Assembly (NCBI GenBank): GCA_037043455.1
Contig: JAWPHD010000095.1
Span: 62,001-126,000, forward strand
Reading direction: 5' to 3'
DNA: 64,000 nt
Source: Cyrtodaria siliqua
Taxonomy: Eukaryota; Mollusca; Bivalvia; Adapedonta; Hiatellidae
Shown here: positions 44,536 through 56,559 of the stretch, one piece after another
Layout: the number at the start of each line of letters is the position of its first letter
How positions within the stretch are numbered: the first letter of the stretch is position 1
The notes under the pieces: generated by a model
What the model was told of the DNA's origin: nothing
What the model saw: the letters and a program-made list of their open reading frames with translations, nothing else
Databases searched by the model: none
Made by a program: the position numbers and the translations under genes

Positions 44536-45689
44536 AACAAGAGGCCCAAGAGGGCCTGTGGATGCTCTACTGGCTAAAACGGCTCTTACATCAAGGGTTG
44601 TCGACATAAAATTCTCATCAGTATTTTTTTTCAAACATTGCAAAAACAACAGGGATAGGATGGCCTTAGATCGCTCACCTGGTAATCATGGGAAATAAGT
44701 CTGCTGTGTCTAGTCTGGCATGGGTCTTTTTTAATTTGTCCCACTTCTATGAATGAAATTTTATAAAAATGGGGCGGGCTGGTGGGGGACGGGGTTATAT
44801 TAACATTCTAAACAAATATGGTAAAGAGCAGATAAAAAATGAAGTAACTACATATTTAACAAAGGAAATACAATATAGCATTTTTCAGCAAATCAAGGGC
44901 CATAACCTGTCGTTACTAACAAGATCTAGCTGGTTTTCTAACTTGTCCGAAATTTCATTGATATACCGCGATTTGCACAACTAGACATCATACTGAGGCT
45001 TCCTGCCAAATTTTGTAGAAAGTTTAGGAGGAGTAGCGCCGACAAGAAATTTAAATGTGAAAGTGCCATAACTACGTCATAAATCAGCGAACTGGGAAAA
45101 AGCGCGATATGCACAACTAGACATCTTACCGATGCTTCCTTCCAAGTTTCGTCGAAATCCAACAAGGCTTTAGGAGGAGTAGAGCCGACAAGAAATTTAA
45201 AAGTAAAAATGTCAAGGGGCCGTAACTCTATCAAAACTCAACGAACCGAAAATAATAATGAAATAAAAAAATAAAAATAAAAAAAAAAAAAAAAAAAATT
45301 ATATATATATATTTAAAACAAATTTAAACAAAAAAAATGTACAAATAATAAAAGAAAATATACTAATAATAATAAAAAAAAAAGGCAAAACATCTGGTAA
45401 AGTTTGGTAAAGATCAGATGAAAAATGAAAGCCCTGTCGTATTACCGAGGCAAACTATAGCATTTTTTAACTAAATCAAGGGCCATAACTCCGCTGTTAC
45501 TAGTCCGATCTGGCTGGTTTTCGAACTTGTGCGAGCTTTCATTGATATTAACAATATGTTAAAGTTTTGTAAAGATCGGATGAAAAATGAAGGCCCTTGG
45601 CCAGTACAGCTAAAAATCATCAGCTCCAGAAAGTAGGTCAAGGTCATAGATGAAATCCATGGATCCAAAAAGATGCACTACCCAAGACA

Positions 45690-46565
45690 CAACTATGTCA
45701 AAATAGAATATGTTTTCTTCCAAAGATTAAGCTATAAATTAGGTTTAAAACATCTAGTGCATAATTATAGTTCATGAGAGAGTGATGTAAATGAACAATT
45801 AAAGTTATCTGCCCTTTGCTTGGATGGTGAAGGTCAGTCACATCCACATTTGCTTTGTCACGTTGCAATGTACCACTCAAGATACAACTATAAGCAAAGA
45901 GTGCATACAGTTTGTGAAAAAGTGATCTAAACGCAAAAGTTGAAGGTAACAATTAAGTTATCTGCCCTTTGCTTGGAGGGTCAATTGAATTGAATGTTGT
46001 TTAACGGCTCATCAACACAGTATAGGTTATTTAGAGCCGCCCCAGAGAGAGGGGAAGGATACATAGGAATCCGGGAACCTGCCCTACTCTTATTATCGAA
46101 TAGATTGGAGGGTCAAGGTCACTTTCGCATTTGCATTGTCACGTTGTGATGTACCACTCAAGATACAAATATAAGCAAAGTTTTAAAGGTCTAGTGCATA
46201 CAGTTTGTGAAAAAGTGACCTAAATGCAAAAGTTGAACCTAAAAATTATTAAGTTATCTGCCCTTTGCTTGGAGGGTCAAGGTCACTTCCACATTTGCTT
46301 TATCACGTTGCGATGTACCACCCAAGATACAACTATAAGCAAAGTTTGAAAGGTCTAGTGCATACAGTTTGTGAAAAAGTGACCTAAACGCAAAAGTTGA
46401 ACCTAAACAATATTGTTATCTGCCCTTTGCTTGGAGGGTCAAGGTCACTTCCACATTTGCTTTGTCACGTTGCAATGTACCACCCAAGATACAACTACAA
46501 GCAAAGTTTGATAGGTCTAGTGCATACGGTTTGTGAGAAAATGACCTAAACGCAAAACTTGAATG
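45690..46565. repeat. ~150-160 bp tandem repeat, ~5 copies
   Basis: Unit with TTATCTGCCCTTTGCTTGGA, GGGTCAAGGTCACTTCCACA, TTTGTCACGTTGCAATGTAC and AAGATACAACTATAAGCAAA. One copy is interrupted by the family B SINE at 45985-46104. Confidence 0.9.
45985..46104 (-). repeat. SINE family B, 5'-truncated, with TSD
   Basis: Minus-strand copy, tail first (TTGAATTGAATGTTGTTTAA), with the 5' part missing. Target duplication TTGGAGGGTCAA at 45973-45984 and 46105-46116. Confidence 0.9.
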
Positions 46566-47094
46566 TTGACGCCTCCGCCGCCGCCGGAGAAGCAACACCT
46601 ATGTCTCTTTTTTTCTTCGAATAGGCGAGACAAAAACTGTTTTCCGGCCTTAGACTATTCAAGCCAGTAGAGTGATACAGGCCCTCTTGTGCATCTTGTT
46701 CCCGGAAGACTACTTAATACACGCCGCTCTGTAAATGACATAATTTTAGACATGGAAGTCATCTTGAGTGACAGTTTGGCCATGAACACAAATCACAAAT
46801 CTGTCTATCCATCAGCAATTTCATAAAATAATATTCTAGTCTAGATTTGAAACAGTTTAATGACAATTGATCACAATATATTTGGAATGGATTGACCCTG
46901 TAAGATTTTGGTAGGTCGCCAAAGATCGCCAAGTTGGCTAAAACAATGTAAAATTTATGGAAATTTGATCGTACAAATATCCATACAGTCTTTCCTATCA
47001 AACCTTGCATTCCCAGTACATTTAGTACTTTGATTTATTATATATTATGTAGGCGAAATAACCCTGCAAGTGATGTGGCAAATATCGCCGCCAG

Positions 47095-48000
47095 ATGTCG
47101 CACCGTTTCACTTTGCACGTAATGATATCAGTTTCTGTCGAACGGATTGCGTTTGCATCGCACCGACTGCGTTTTCGCCCGATCATTTCACTTCGAACCG
47201 TATCAGTTCACTTTGTAACGAATGAACCGAGTTTACACGTCGCATCGAATCAATATGTACGTCATCAAATGACTTTGCGTCGTATGGTTTGAAATTTTAC
47301 ATCGTATCATTTCACTTCGAACCGTATCAATTCACTTTGTAACGAATGAACCGAGTTTACACGTCGCATCGAATCAATATGTACGTCATCAAATGACTTT
47401 GCGTCGTATGGTTTGAAATTTTACATCGTATCATTTCACTTCGAACCGTATCAATTCACTTTGTAACGAATGAACCGAGTTTACACGTCGCATCGAATCA
47501 ATATGTACGTCATCAAATGATTTGCGTCGTATGGTTTGAAATTTTACATCGTATCATTTCACTTCGAACCGTATCAATTCACTTTGTAACGAATGAACCG
47601 AGTTTACACGTCGTATCGAATCAATATGTACGTCATCAAATGACTTTGCGTCGTATGGTTTGAAATTTTACATCGTATCATTTCACTTCGAACCGTATCA
47701 ATTCACTTTGTAACGAATGAACAGAGTTTACACGTCGCATCCAATCAATATATACGTCATCAAATGACTTTGCGTCGTATGGTTTGAAATTTTACATCGT
47801 ATCAATTCACTTTGTAACGAATGAACCGAGTTTACACGTTGCATCGAATCAATATGTACGTCATCAAATGACTTGGCGTCGTATGGTTTGAAATTTTACA
47901 TCGTATCATTTCACTTTGAACCGTATCAATTCACTTTGTAACGAATGAACCGAGTTTACACGTCGCATCGAATCAAAATGTACGTCATCAAATGACTTCA
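47095..48000. repeat. 123 bp tandem repeat, ~7 copies (right arm, inverted)
   Basis: Inverse of the left-arm unit. Most copies are 95% or more alike; two have small deletions (near 47521 and 47795). The peptide at 47095-47292 mirrors that on the minus strand at 42845-43042, as expected for inverted arms. Confidence 0.95.
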
Positions 48001-48554
48001 TGTTGAATTAAATGGCCTGTCATTGAATGGTTTGTAAATATCCACATTTTGACGGTTATGGCTTCCCATAGGAAACAGTTTGTGGTTTTGCTTCCTGGGG
48101 AAGGTTTCTTTGTACTGATGACAAACTGAATTAACCTATGGTTGTCTTTTTGCAGTAATGCATTTTATTCTTTTGAATAGTTATACTTTTTACTTATCAA
48201 GGTCGCGTCTGTGGTCACAGGGTTAATGAACTGGTCCTCTGGGCTGCTTAAAAGCAGGTTTGACATTAATGACAGATATTTACATCCATGTATTGTGTTT
48301 GCCTGCTGCTGATGGTTATAATTCAGTCCTGTCACAAAAGAGTTACTCTTGTTTGTCATTTCGAAAATTTTATACATTCAAGTTTCTCACACACCAGAAG
48401 CATAAAGCTTTTAAACTTCACACATGTTACAACTGTTTGACTGTTCCTAACAAAAATAGGTCAAAATAAATGACCTTGACCTACTTTTTGCGCTTTGTTA
48501 ATTTACTCTGATGTTTTTATTTTATGTAAATGACAACTCTAATGTGGAGCATCC

Positions 48555-48785
48555 GTGTCATTATCCGTGTCACATGGACACATTTTCTAGTTGTGTCATT
48601 ATCCGTGTCACATATGGATACATTTTCTAGTTGTGTCATTATCCGTGTCACATGGACAAATTTTCTAGTTGTGTCATTATCCATGTCACATGGACACATT
48701 TTCTATTTGTGTCATTATCCGTGTCACATGGACACATTTTCTAGTTGTGTCATTATCTGTGTCCCATGGACACATTTCTAGTTAT
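48555..48785. repeat. 38 bp tandem repeat, 6 copies
   Basis: Unit GTGTCATTATCCGTGTCACA followed by TGGACACATTTTCTAGTT. Copies differ by single bases. Confidence 0.93.
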
Positions 48786-48789
48786 GTCT

Positions 48790-50680
48790 GAGCCCATTAA
48801 TTGCACTTTGGTGGAATACATAATTTACTCAGCATGTTGGTAAACATTAATCAAGAGTTCAAAGCAAAACTGTTGTATCTACTTTTTTATTTATATGTAG
48901 TTATGACAGTCTTGTGTTGAATCCTCCATTTGTAAGCTTTACAATGCATGATTCTGTACTCCATAAAAAACTTCACATTTTTAGCTAAAAAATACTCGTG
49001 ACCTTTCTAACCTAAAATGCAACTAAACACTGAGCATTTGTTGGAGGGAGATATGAAAACAGAGTGATTACATTTGTGGTTTTATCCTGGGGTGGGTCTT
49101 CCATTGACAGGATGTGGGGGGAAGATCCCTCATGTAGGTAAATGTGATTGTTACCATGGCAACACAGAGGTGACTCAGGTCATTTGACAGATTCATAATG
49201 GATGTCAGCCATGATAAGACTTTAATATTTTTGTGGTTTTGCTTGCTCTTTTTCAAGTGATATTTGATACGGAATGTTAATCTGTTTTGGGGTTAAAACT
49301 CATTTAACTGCCTGGCTCCCAGAACCCCCAAGTGCTATGGTGACTGTTAACACACTGTTATTGAAAGAAAAAAGATAGAAGAATCAAGATAATTTTATGT
49401 GATAATAATAATAAAAAAATAAATATATATTTATATATTTGACATTTTTTAATCTTATAATTTCAAATTTATGAATAAATATTTATGGATATTTAGGGAT
49501 AAAAAAAGAGAAATTTTCAGCAAATATCCAGGTTGTGATTTCAGGCTAAATATGTCTTGTGCTTATAACAAACAGAGCCTGCCACATTATTTTTTTTTAG
49601 ACAGGCATTCTAATTATACTGGTCCCTCAGGCACTGACCTCTATAAGTTCCTGTAAAATTAAGGGGGGAAGTGAAAAAACATTTTCACCAAATGTGCATT
49701 CTTTAGAGGCTATAGGCAAAAGTCCTGCAATGTTATCGGTTGATGTTAATAAAAACACAACTGTTAAATAGTGGCAAGTCATGTGACTTGAAACCATCAA
49801 AAATGTGACTTCATTTACCGTATTTATCATATACGTTGGGACACCGCAAGGATTGGGACAACCTTGAATTTTAGGAAAATAATTATTTTTAGTTTGGGAC
49901 ATATCTAAAAATTCAAAAAATTCAAAAAAAATCAGATAATTTTTATTGGGACACCAACCAAATTCTGGCAAAATCATGATCAAAATTAATGTAAAAAAAA
50001 TGCCGGTATGATCATTGATGCAATATAATCAACAATCAGTAGAACGCAACAATAATTTAGTTTTATTTCAATGCGTTTGTCAGGAAAACTGTCAAAAAAA
50101 TGGAATGTTTTAAACAATATGGACATTTGACATTGTAACAGTTGTATATCAGTTGTTTAATTAGCTTTTAATGGCCATTAAAAAAAATTTGCAATCATTA
50201 AAGGATTAATATTTCATCTCAAACTTCAAAAAATTCAATACAGTTAACTGTTAGTATCAGTGGTTTGTATGTAATTTAATACAAGTCGGGGTCATGAGGT
50301 GTTGATTGGGTATCATTTTGACATTTTTTAATTGCTTGTTTAGCAACCTGCAGGAAAAAAAATGCATATTATAGATCAAACTTTGATCATTTCCAACATT
50401 TTCCAACATTAACATATTTTAATCGTAACATTACCTCATCATTTATTAATTAATGTCCCTTATTTTCCTTTAATTGGCTGCAATTAGGCGAACATGACTT
50501 CAATTTGCATTATTTATACCTTAAAAATGTTTTTAAATAATTTTCCAATTTCACGCCGCTGATAAGAAAGAAATCCCTCAACTGTAGTAAAGGGGCCAGT
50601 GTTTAAATATGCGCATTTATTACACAATCTTTCCCAAGATTAATCAGCTCTTTCATCCATAGTTGACTTAACCGGTTTAA
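48790..50680. other. No recognised feature
   Basis: Mostly AT-rich. Around 49830-49970 the word TTGGGACA recurs four times at uneven spacing. The 118-codon minus frame at 49627-49983 has no protein-like features I can identify. Confidence 0.4.
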
Positions 50681-50682
50681 TC

Positions 50683-51609
50683 GTAAAGGGATTCACGGCA
50701 AGCTTGAGGTCTATTTTACACATTTTCTCTCATCAAAACGCCATGTCTACAGTAGCGTTTTTGTGCTCGAGAGGGTAAAGACACCGTTTTCTAAACCTCG
50801 CCTCTCACCACTGGGGTTCGAATTCCACTGGGAGCTTATATTGTAATGTTTTAATGCGTTGACTTTTACAGACGGCTTGAGGTATAAAGAACTGGTTCTA
50901 CTCAGGAAAAAGTGGGTGGTCTGTCTCGACCCTGAAAAAATCGACTGTCATACATAGCCTAAAATGTGCTGAAACGGATTTAAAATACCATTCCACCAAC
51001 CAACTAAAGTGTCTTCTTTTATTCTCCCTTGCTTATTTTTAAAAATAATAAGCCGAAACTATATATGTAGTACTGTTTTGTACGAGGGGCGTAACCAAAA
51101 AATGAAAAATAATAAAACATATCATTTTAATTGCATGATATTGTTTAATTTTCTTCTAAAATTAATTTCCCTCTGTCAAAAATATTGATAAGTGGTTATC
51201 AAGAATATGTTAAACATAATAAATGTGCATAAAAATAAGAATAAAAAATGATCGTATAATTTAGAAGTTGGTTGGCTTGAGTTATTAAAATTCCCCTTTC
51301 AGAAATCTGTTACTTTGAAATAAAATGATGGTATAAAATACTTGTAATATAAGTTAATCAACACTGTTTTCGTTATAATTCCCTCGGCCAGTTCACATAT
51401 CTAGTAAAAAACCTTGTGCCATACAGATACAATCATAAAATGATTGCTTTACTAAATTTCCCCCTAATTTTAAGTAACATCGCAATAAAATACCCAGTTG
51501 TGATGATATGCACATATAGATAAAAACAATGCAATAACATCATGAAAAAGTTTATTATTTTCAAAAAAAATTCGGTAAAATAATACGAGATTGCTGTGTG
51601 TCCCTTTAA
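50683..51609. mobile_element. TTAAAGGG element carrying a SINE
   Basis: Left end GTAAAGGGATTCACGGCAAG, right end GATTGCTGTGTGTCCCTTTA plus A. The left TTAA is mutated to CGTAA. The family A SINE at 50755-51000 is inserted inside. Confidence 0.6.
50755..51000 (+). repeat. SINE family A with tRNA-like head
   Basis: Head CCTCGCCTCTCACCACTGGG, B box GGTTCGAATTCCACTGG, then the family A body and a TAAAATACCATTCCACC tail. Confidence 0.8.
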
Positions 51610-53100
51610 CCAAGTTCATGTCCTGCAACAAAGTTTGATACTGTAACATTAAAATTATCTGTGTAAAATAAGTCTGTATGTATTGACAATGTGGGTTGTA
51701 CACTGGGTTTTGAAAACAATATTCTTTACATTTATTATTGTCTTTTTCTCCAGAGTTTATAGAGACTCGCTGCAATCTTATAGCTTCCATATATTCCCTA
51801 TATAGCAATCATACTATATTTTCCACCAAAATTGTTTTGGAAATACGATTGCAGTGGGGCCTTTTTTTTTTACACTCTGTTAAAATTGTACATTGTATAA
51901 TATACTTCTATAATTGTAAAGAATAAGAAAACCTCCCCATTTATTCTGTCTCTGATTACAATATATGCATTTATTCACTTGATTATATTTCCTATTACTT
52001 TATTTACAAACTAATAGATGCATATTACATGTTTTTTATGTAAGGTTTGTTGAGGGATGGCCCACCCCGACCCTCACAAACCTATTACGGGCTGAATAAA
52101 TGGATCACCAATAATCTGGTGATTGAAATAAAAAAATAAAAACAAACAAAAAAAAAACCTCTCTAATTTTGTGTATGCATTAGAGGTGCTTTTTCCCTTG
52201 ACACTATTTTAAAAAAAGTTTTGATCACAAACAAACAATTAAAGCACTTGAAAATTGAATTAATAAATTATGCATTAAATGCAAAGTATTGGTATCTGTT
52301 TTATCTTTATAGCTTTATGATTACCTTCCTCATTAAAAATAATTGCATGTTTTTGTAACACAATGGTGACATCATGATGTGTCTCTAATTCTTGCAAATG
52401 AAGTGATTTTTACATTACATGGTCCCGCCTTAATTCCATTAAGCGATGGGAAAGCTTTAACGGATATTTCGACAATAAAACATGCTTAAAAAAATCGTTA
52501 CTGAAAAAATGTGATAATCTATTGAAAATTACCAGTTAAATGTTTTAATTTTACAATATGCAAACTTTTTAAGCTGAAATTAAGGTTTTATTTCATACCC
52601 AAGCAAACCCCGTTTCCACTTCTTGGAGTAGACGTTGGATGGTTAATACTCTGATCACGTAACGTACGTCCCATACCACAATTGTAAGGTCATGCTAGGA
52701 GTGCAGCTTCAGACAGAGATGAGATGAAGTATATTTAAGGAGAACAAACTGAGGGGTCAGCACGAAACTGCTGTATCTTGTTCTTTATTTATACCATATA
52801 ATCCCTGATAAAAGCCCCCTGGGTCGAAACATATTTTTGGAAAGGGGGCATTTATTTGAGACCAAAAATACATAATTTAACTTTTAAATCAGACATTATT
52901 TAATGATTTTCTTCATCAAGAAAATCAAAGTCTGCATGTCAATCAATCAATTAATGCATCATATTTTAAGTTTTCTAGTGATTTTGTGTGATCCATTGTG
53001 AATGAAACAGATTAACTTGCATCTTTTGGTAAGTTTTAAGAAAATGTATTGTTTGTTTAATTGTTCAGTGCTGTTGTCCAATTTTTTATATTTTTTTTTG
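51610..53100. other. No gene; scattered repeat pieces
   Basis: 52562-52670 matches the dispersed repeat at 21120-21235. 52800-52860 (GATAAAAGCCCCCTGGG) resembles the CCGTA-type elements. The rest is unassigned. Confidence 0.4.
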
Positions 53101-53102
53101 AA

Positions 53103-53582
53103 TAGGTAGTGGGGTGTGTGGGTGTAGGGGTGTGTGGGTGTAGGGGTGTGTGGGGGTAGGGGTGTGTGGGGGTAGGGGTGTGTGGGTGTAGGGGTATGGG
53201 TGTAGGGGTGTGTGGGTGTAGGGGTGTGTGGGTGTAGGGGTGTGTGGGGGTAGTGGTGTGTGGGGGTAGGGGGGTGTGGGGGTAGGGGGGTGTGGGGGTA
53301 GGGGTGTGTGGGTGTGGGGATGTGTGGCTTTAGGGGTGTGTGGGGGTAGGGGTGTGTGGGGGTAGGGGTGTGTGGGGGTAGGGGTGTGGGTGTGTGGGGG
53401 TAGGGGTATGGGTGTTACTGTGGGTAGGGGTAGGGGTGTGTGGGGTATGGGGTAGGGGTGTGGGGTAGGTTAGGGGTGTGTGGGGGTAGAGGTGTGTGGG
53501 GTATGGGGTAGGGGTGTGTGGGGGTAGGGTAGGGGTAGGGGTGTGCAGGGTAGCGGGTAGGGTTGTGTGGGGGTAGGGGTGT
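53103..53582. repeat. G-rich minisatellite (GGGGTGTGTGGGTGTA-type)
   Basis: About 28 degenerate units of 16-18 bp, one strand almost free of C. Runs of 3-6 G separated by short T/A spacers fit G-quadruplex rules. The minus frame at 53330-53938 that reads as Pro/Thr/His-rich is this array in translation. Confidence 0.95.
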
Positions 53583-53725
53583 GAAGTGTCGATTCTTATG
53601 GATGACGGGAGGTGTACAGTACTGGTTCTACCCAGGAAAAGTGGGTGGTCTGCCTCCACCACAAAAAATCGACCGTCATATGTATATAACCGTACATGAA
53701 AATAAAACACCATACACACAAAATT
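53583..53725 (+). repeat. SINE family A, 3' body
   Basis: GTGTCGATTCTTATGGATGA, GGTGTACAGTACTGGTTCTA and GACCGTCATATG, starting directly at the end of the G-rich array. It is followed at 53913-53920 by a TTAAAGGG-type right end (GTCGTGTGTCCCTTTAA). Confidence 0.8.
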
Positions 53726-54330
53726 AACATTTTGAACAGCTAGTTCAAAGCCACCTGTTTTTTGCATATTAGTAATTGTTGATAATGTTGCATTAATCTG
53801 TGATAGAATAATGAAGAAAAAATAAGCAAGCCAGTTAAACATAACAATGATAATTGATAAACAGAGGTTCTTACGCTTGATAAATGATAAATGCTTCCAG
53901 ATTGTCGTGTGTCCCTTTAAATTCTCATTCTTTCTCATGTTTGACTCACTCAGACTCTGAAAAGGATGGGTCAGAGCATTGGGATAGGGAGTTTAATGTT
54001 GTGTGGGATGGGTGTACAACTTGTGTTTGTTTCAAGTTACATGAAATCATCTTGTTTTCCTTGTCACTCCTCCTTTTTGAGCTTTGAAGTCACTTCTGAA
54101 GTGCAGAATATGCATGTCTAGCAGTTGGATGACTGATGTATAATTAATCACGTCAGGGCGTAGATGTGCTTAAATCAGTGTGTAGGCACAACGTCTAGAG
54201 GGGTACGGGGCATGTCCACTCCCCCCCCCCCCCCACCGTGTTTTTTTTTTATAGCAATAAGCCAAATCCTGCATTCTGACGGTATTTTAAGCAGAAAACA
54301 ATGTTTTTAATCCACGATTTCATGTTTTTT

Positions 54331-56541
54331 AGCTCTACTGATCAGAGATCAGCAGAGCTTATGCCGTGGTGCGGAGTCCGTCGTCCGTCTGTCCGTCCGT
54401 CTGTCCGTCTGTCCGTCCGTCCGTTAACTTTTATTTGTAGCGACTACTCCTCTGAAACTACTGGATGGATATTCATAAAACTTTACAGAAATGTTGCCCA
54501 TGAAGTCTAGTTGATCCTAGCAAAAATTCATGTTGATGTGAAATCCAAGATGGCCGCCAAAGCTAAAAATAGATTTTTTAAATTCAAGTTTGTAGCGACT
54601 ACTTCTTGAAAACTATAAGTGATATTGATATGGGACTTTTTCTAAAGTGATCAGCATGACATGATGTTGATCCTAGTCAAAAATCGTTTTGATTCAACGT
54701 TAAACATGGCTGCCAGCGGCCATCTTTGTTTACATAGAGTTATATAGTAAAAACTTGTAGCGACTACTTCTCTGAAACTACTTGGCGGATTGTCATGAAA
54801 CTTTACAGGAATGTTGCTCTTGATGTCTAATTGATCCTAGAAAAATTTCAGGTCGGCCGGAAATTCAAGATGGCCGTCACAGCTAAAAATAGATTTTTAA
54901 AAAATAAGTTTGTAGCGACTACTTCTTGAAAACTATAAGTGATATTGATATGGGACTTTTTTTAAAATGATCAGCATTACATGATGTTGGTCCTAGTCAA
55001 AAATCGTTTTGATTCAACGTTAAACATGGCTGCCAGCGGCCATCTTTGTTTACATAGAGTTATATAATAAAAACTTGTAGCGGCTACTCCTCTGAAACTA
55101 CTTGGCGGATTGTCATGAAACTTTACAGGAATGTTGCTCTTGATGTCTAATTGATCCTAGAAAAATTTCAGGTCGGCCGGAAATTCAAGATGGCCGTCAC
55201 AGCTAAAAATAGATTTTTAAATAATAAGTTTGTAGCGACTACTTCTTGAAAACTATAAGTGATATTGATATGGGACTTTTTCTAAAATGATCAGCATGAC
55301 ATGATGTAGATCCTTGTGGAAAATTATTTTGATTCGACGTTAAACATGGCTGCCAGTGGCCATCTTTGGTTACATAGAGTTATATAGTAAAAACTTGTAG
55401 CGACTACTCCTCTGAAACTACTTGGCGGATTGTCATGAAACTTCACAGGAATGTTGCTCTTGATGTCTAATTGATCCTAGAAAAATTTCAGGTCGGCCGG
55501 AAATTCAAGATGGCCGTCACAGCTAAAATAGATTTTTAAAAAATAAGTTTGTAGAGACTACTTCTTGAAAACTATAAGTGATATTGATATGGGACTTTTT
55601 CTAAAATGATCAGCATGACATGATGTAGTTTCTTGTGGAAAATTATTTTGATTCGACATTAAACATGGCTGCCAGTGGCCATCTTTGGTTACATAGAGTT
55701 ATATAGTAAAAACTTGTGGCGACTACTCCTCTGAAACTACTTGACGGATGTTCATGAAACTTCACAGGAATGTTGCTCTTGATGTCTAGTTGATCCTAGA
55801 AAAATTTCAGGTCGGCCGGAAATTCAAGATGGCCGTCACAGCTAAAATAGATTTTTAAAAAAAAAGTTTGTAGAGACTACTTCTTGAAAACTATAAGTGA
55901 TATTGATATGGGACTTTTTCTAAAATGATCAGCATGACATGATGTAGTTTCTTGTGGAAAATTATTTTGATTCGACATTAAACATGGCTGCCAGTGGCCA
56001 TCTTTGGTTACATAGAGTTATATAGTAAAAACTTGTGGCGACTACTCCTCTGAAACTACTTGACGGATGTTCATGAAACTTCACAGGAATGTTGCTCTTG
56101 ATGTCTAGTTGATCCTAGAAAAATTTCAGGTCGGCCGGAAATTCAAGATGGCCGCCACAAATAGATTTAAAATAAATAAGTTTGTAGCGACTACTTTTTC
56201 AAAACAATAAGAGATATTGATATGGGACTTTTTCTAAAATGATCAGTATGACATGATGTTGGTCCTTGTCGAAAATCGTTTTGATTTGACGTTAAACATG
56301 GCTTCCGGCCATTTTTGTTTACATAGAGTTATATAATGAAAACTTGTAGCGACTACTTCTCTGAAACTACTTGACGGATTTTCATGAAACTTCACAGGAA
56401 TGTTGCTCTTAATGTCTTATTGATCTTAGCAAAATTTCAGGTCGGCCGGAAATTCAAGATGGCCGCCACGGTTAAAAATAGATTTTCAAAAAACAAGTCT
56501 GTAGCGACTACTTCCTGAAATCAAAATCAATCAGTAGAGCT
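54331..56541 (+). mobile_element. TIR-like element of ~318 bp tandem units
   Basis: The start holds a perfect hairpin, AGCTCTACTGATC / GATCAGCAGAGCT, then a (GTCC)n-rich tract. The end is TCAGTAGAGCT, the inverse of the first 11 bases. Between are seven units of about 318 bp (from about 54437, 54757, 55074, 55395, 55713, 56032 and 56345), each with TTGTAGCGACTACT, GGTCGGCCGGAAATTCAAGA and TTAAACATGGCTGCCAG. No gene is seen. Confidence 0.85.
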
Positions 56542-56544
56542 TCA

Positions 56545-56557
56545 AGGTCATTGACCT
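56545..56557. promoter_or_regulatory. AGGTCATTGACCT palindrome
   Basis: Two AGGTCA half-sites inverted with a 1 bp spacer, the geometry of IR1 nuclear-receptor elements. Seen as sequence only; it lies just outside the end of the 54331 element. Confidence 0.35.
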
Positions 56558-56559
56558 CT

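Larger units (their letters stand above)
44538..46650 (+). mobile_element. Repeat-rich non-coding element, possibly Helitron-type
   Basis: Begins AAACAAGAGGCCCAAGAGGG and ends after GCCTCCGCCGCCGCCGG with a TGTCTC...GGCGAGACAAAAACT stretch able to form a hairpin (GTCTC/GAGAC). Inside: two ~110 bp copies of AGGAGGAGTAGCGCCGACAA-type sequence (44985-45200), an A-rich tract at 45255-45390, and the ~150 bp array at 45690-46565. A 3' hairpin without TIRs suggests a Helitron derivative, but I see no Rep/helicase and the exact ends are not fixed. Confidence 0.45.
42542..48070. mobile_element. 5.5 kb foldback-type element with long inverted arms
   Basis: Ends TATGGGAAGCCATAACCGTC and its near-perfect inverse. 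GGAAAC lies directly outside both (42536-42541 and 48071-48076). Left arm 42542-43262 and right arm about 46872-48070 are inverted copies except that the right has more tandem units (about 7 against 3). Each arm has outer unique sequence, the 123 bp array, then inner unique sequence with CATCTGGCGGCGATATTTGC. The ~3.6 kb between holds no transposase and includes another repeat-rich element (44538-46650). Foldback elements with tandem repeats in the arms are known in animals; the superfamily here is unknown. Confidence 0.85.

Noticed and set aside
44938..46598. Minus-strand short frames (45-46.6 kb) as genes
   Set aside because: They lie in the ~150 bp tandem repeat and A-rich DNA and repeat the same peptide fragments.
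49627..49983. 118-codon minus-strand frame
   Set aside because: Low-complexity Phe/Leu-rich middle, no motif, no splice context; treated as chance.
53105..53580. Interstitial telomere repeat
   Set aside because: Units are GGGGTGTGTGGGTGTA-like and irregular; the animal TTAGGG motif is not repeated in tandem.
53330..53938. 202-codon minus-strand frame with Pro/Thr/His repeats
   Set aside because: Most of it is the G-rich minisatellite in translation; the N-terminal part crosses a SINE and unassigned DNA.
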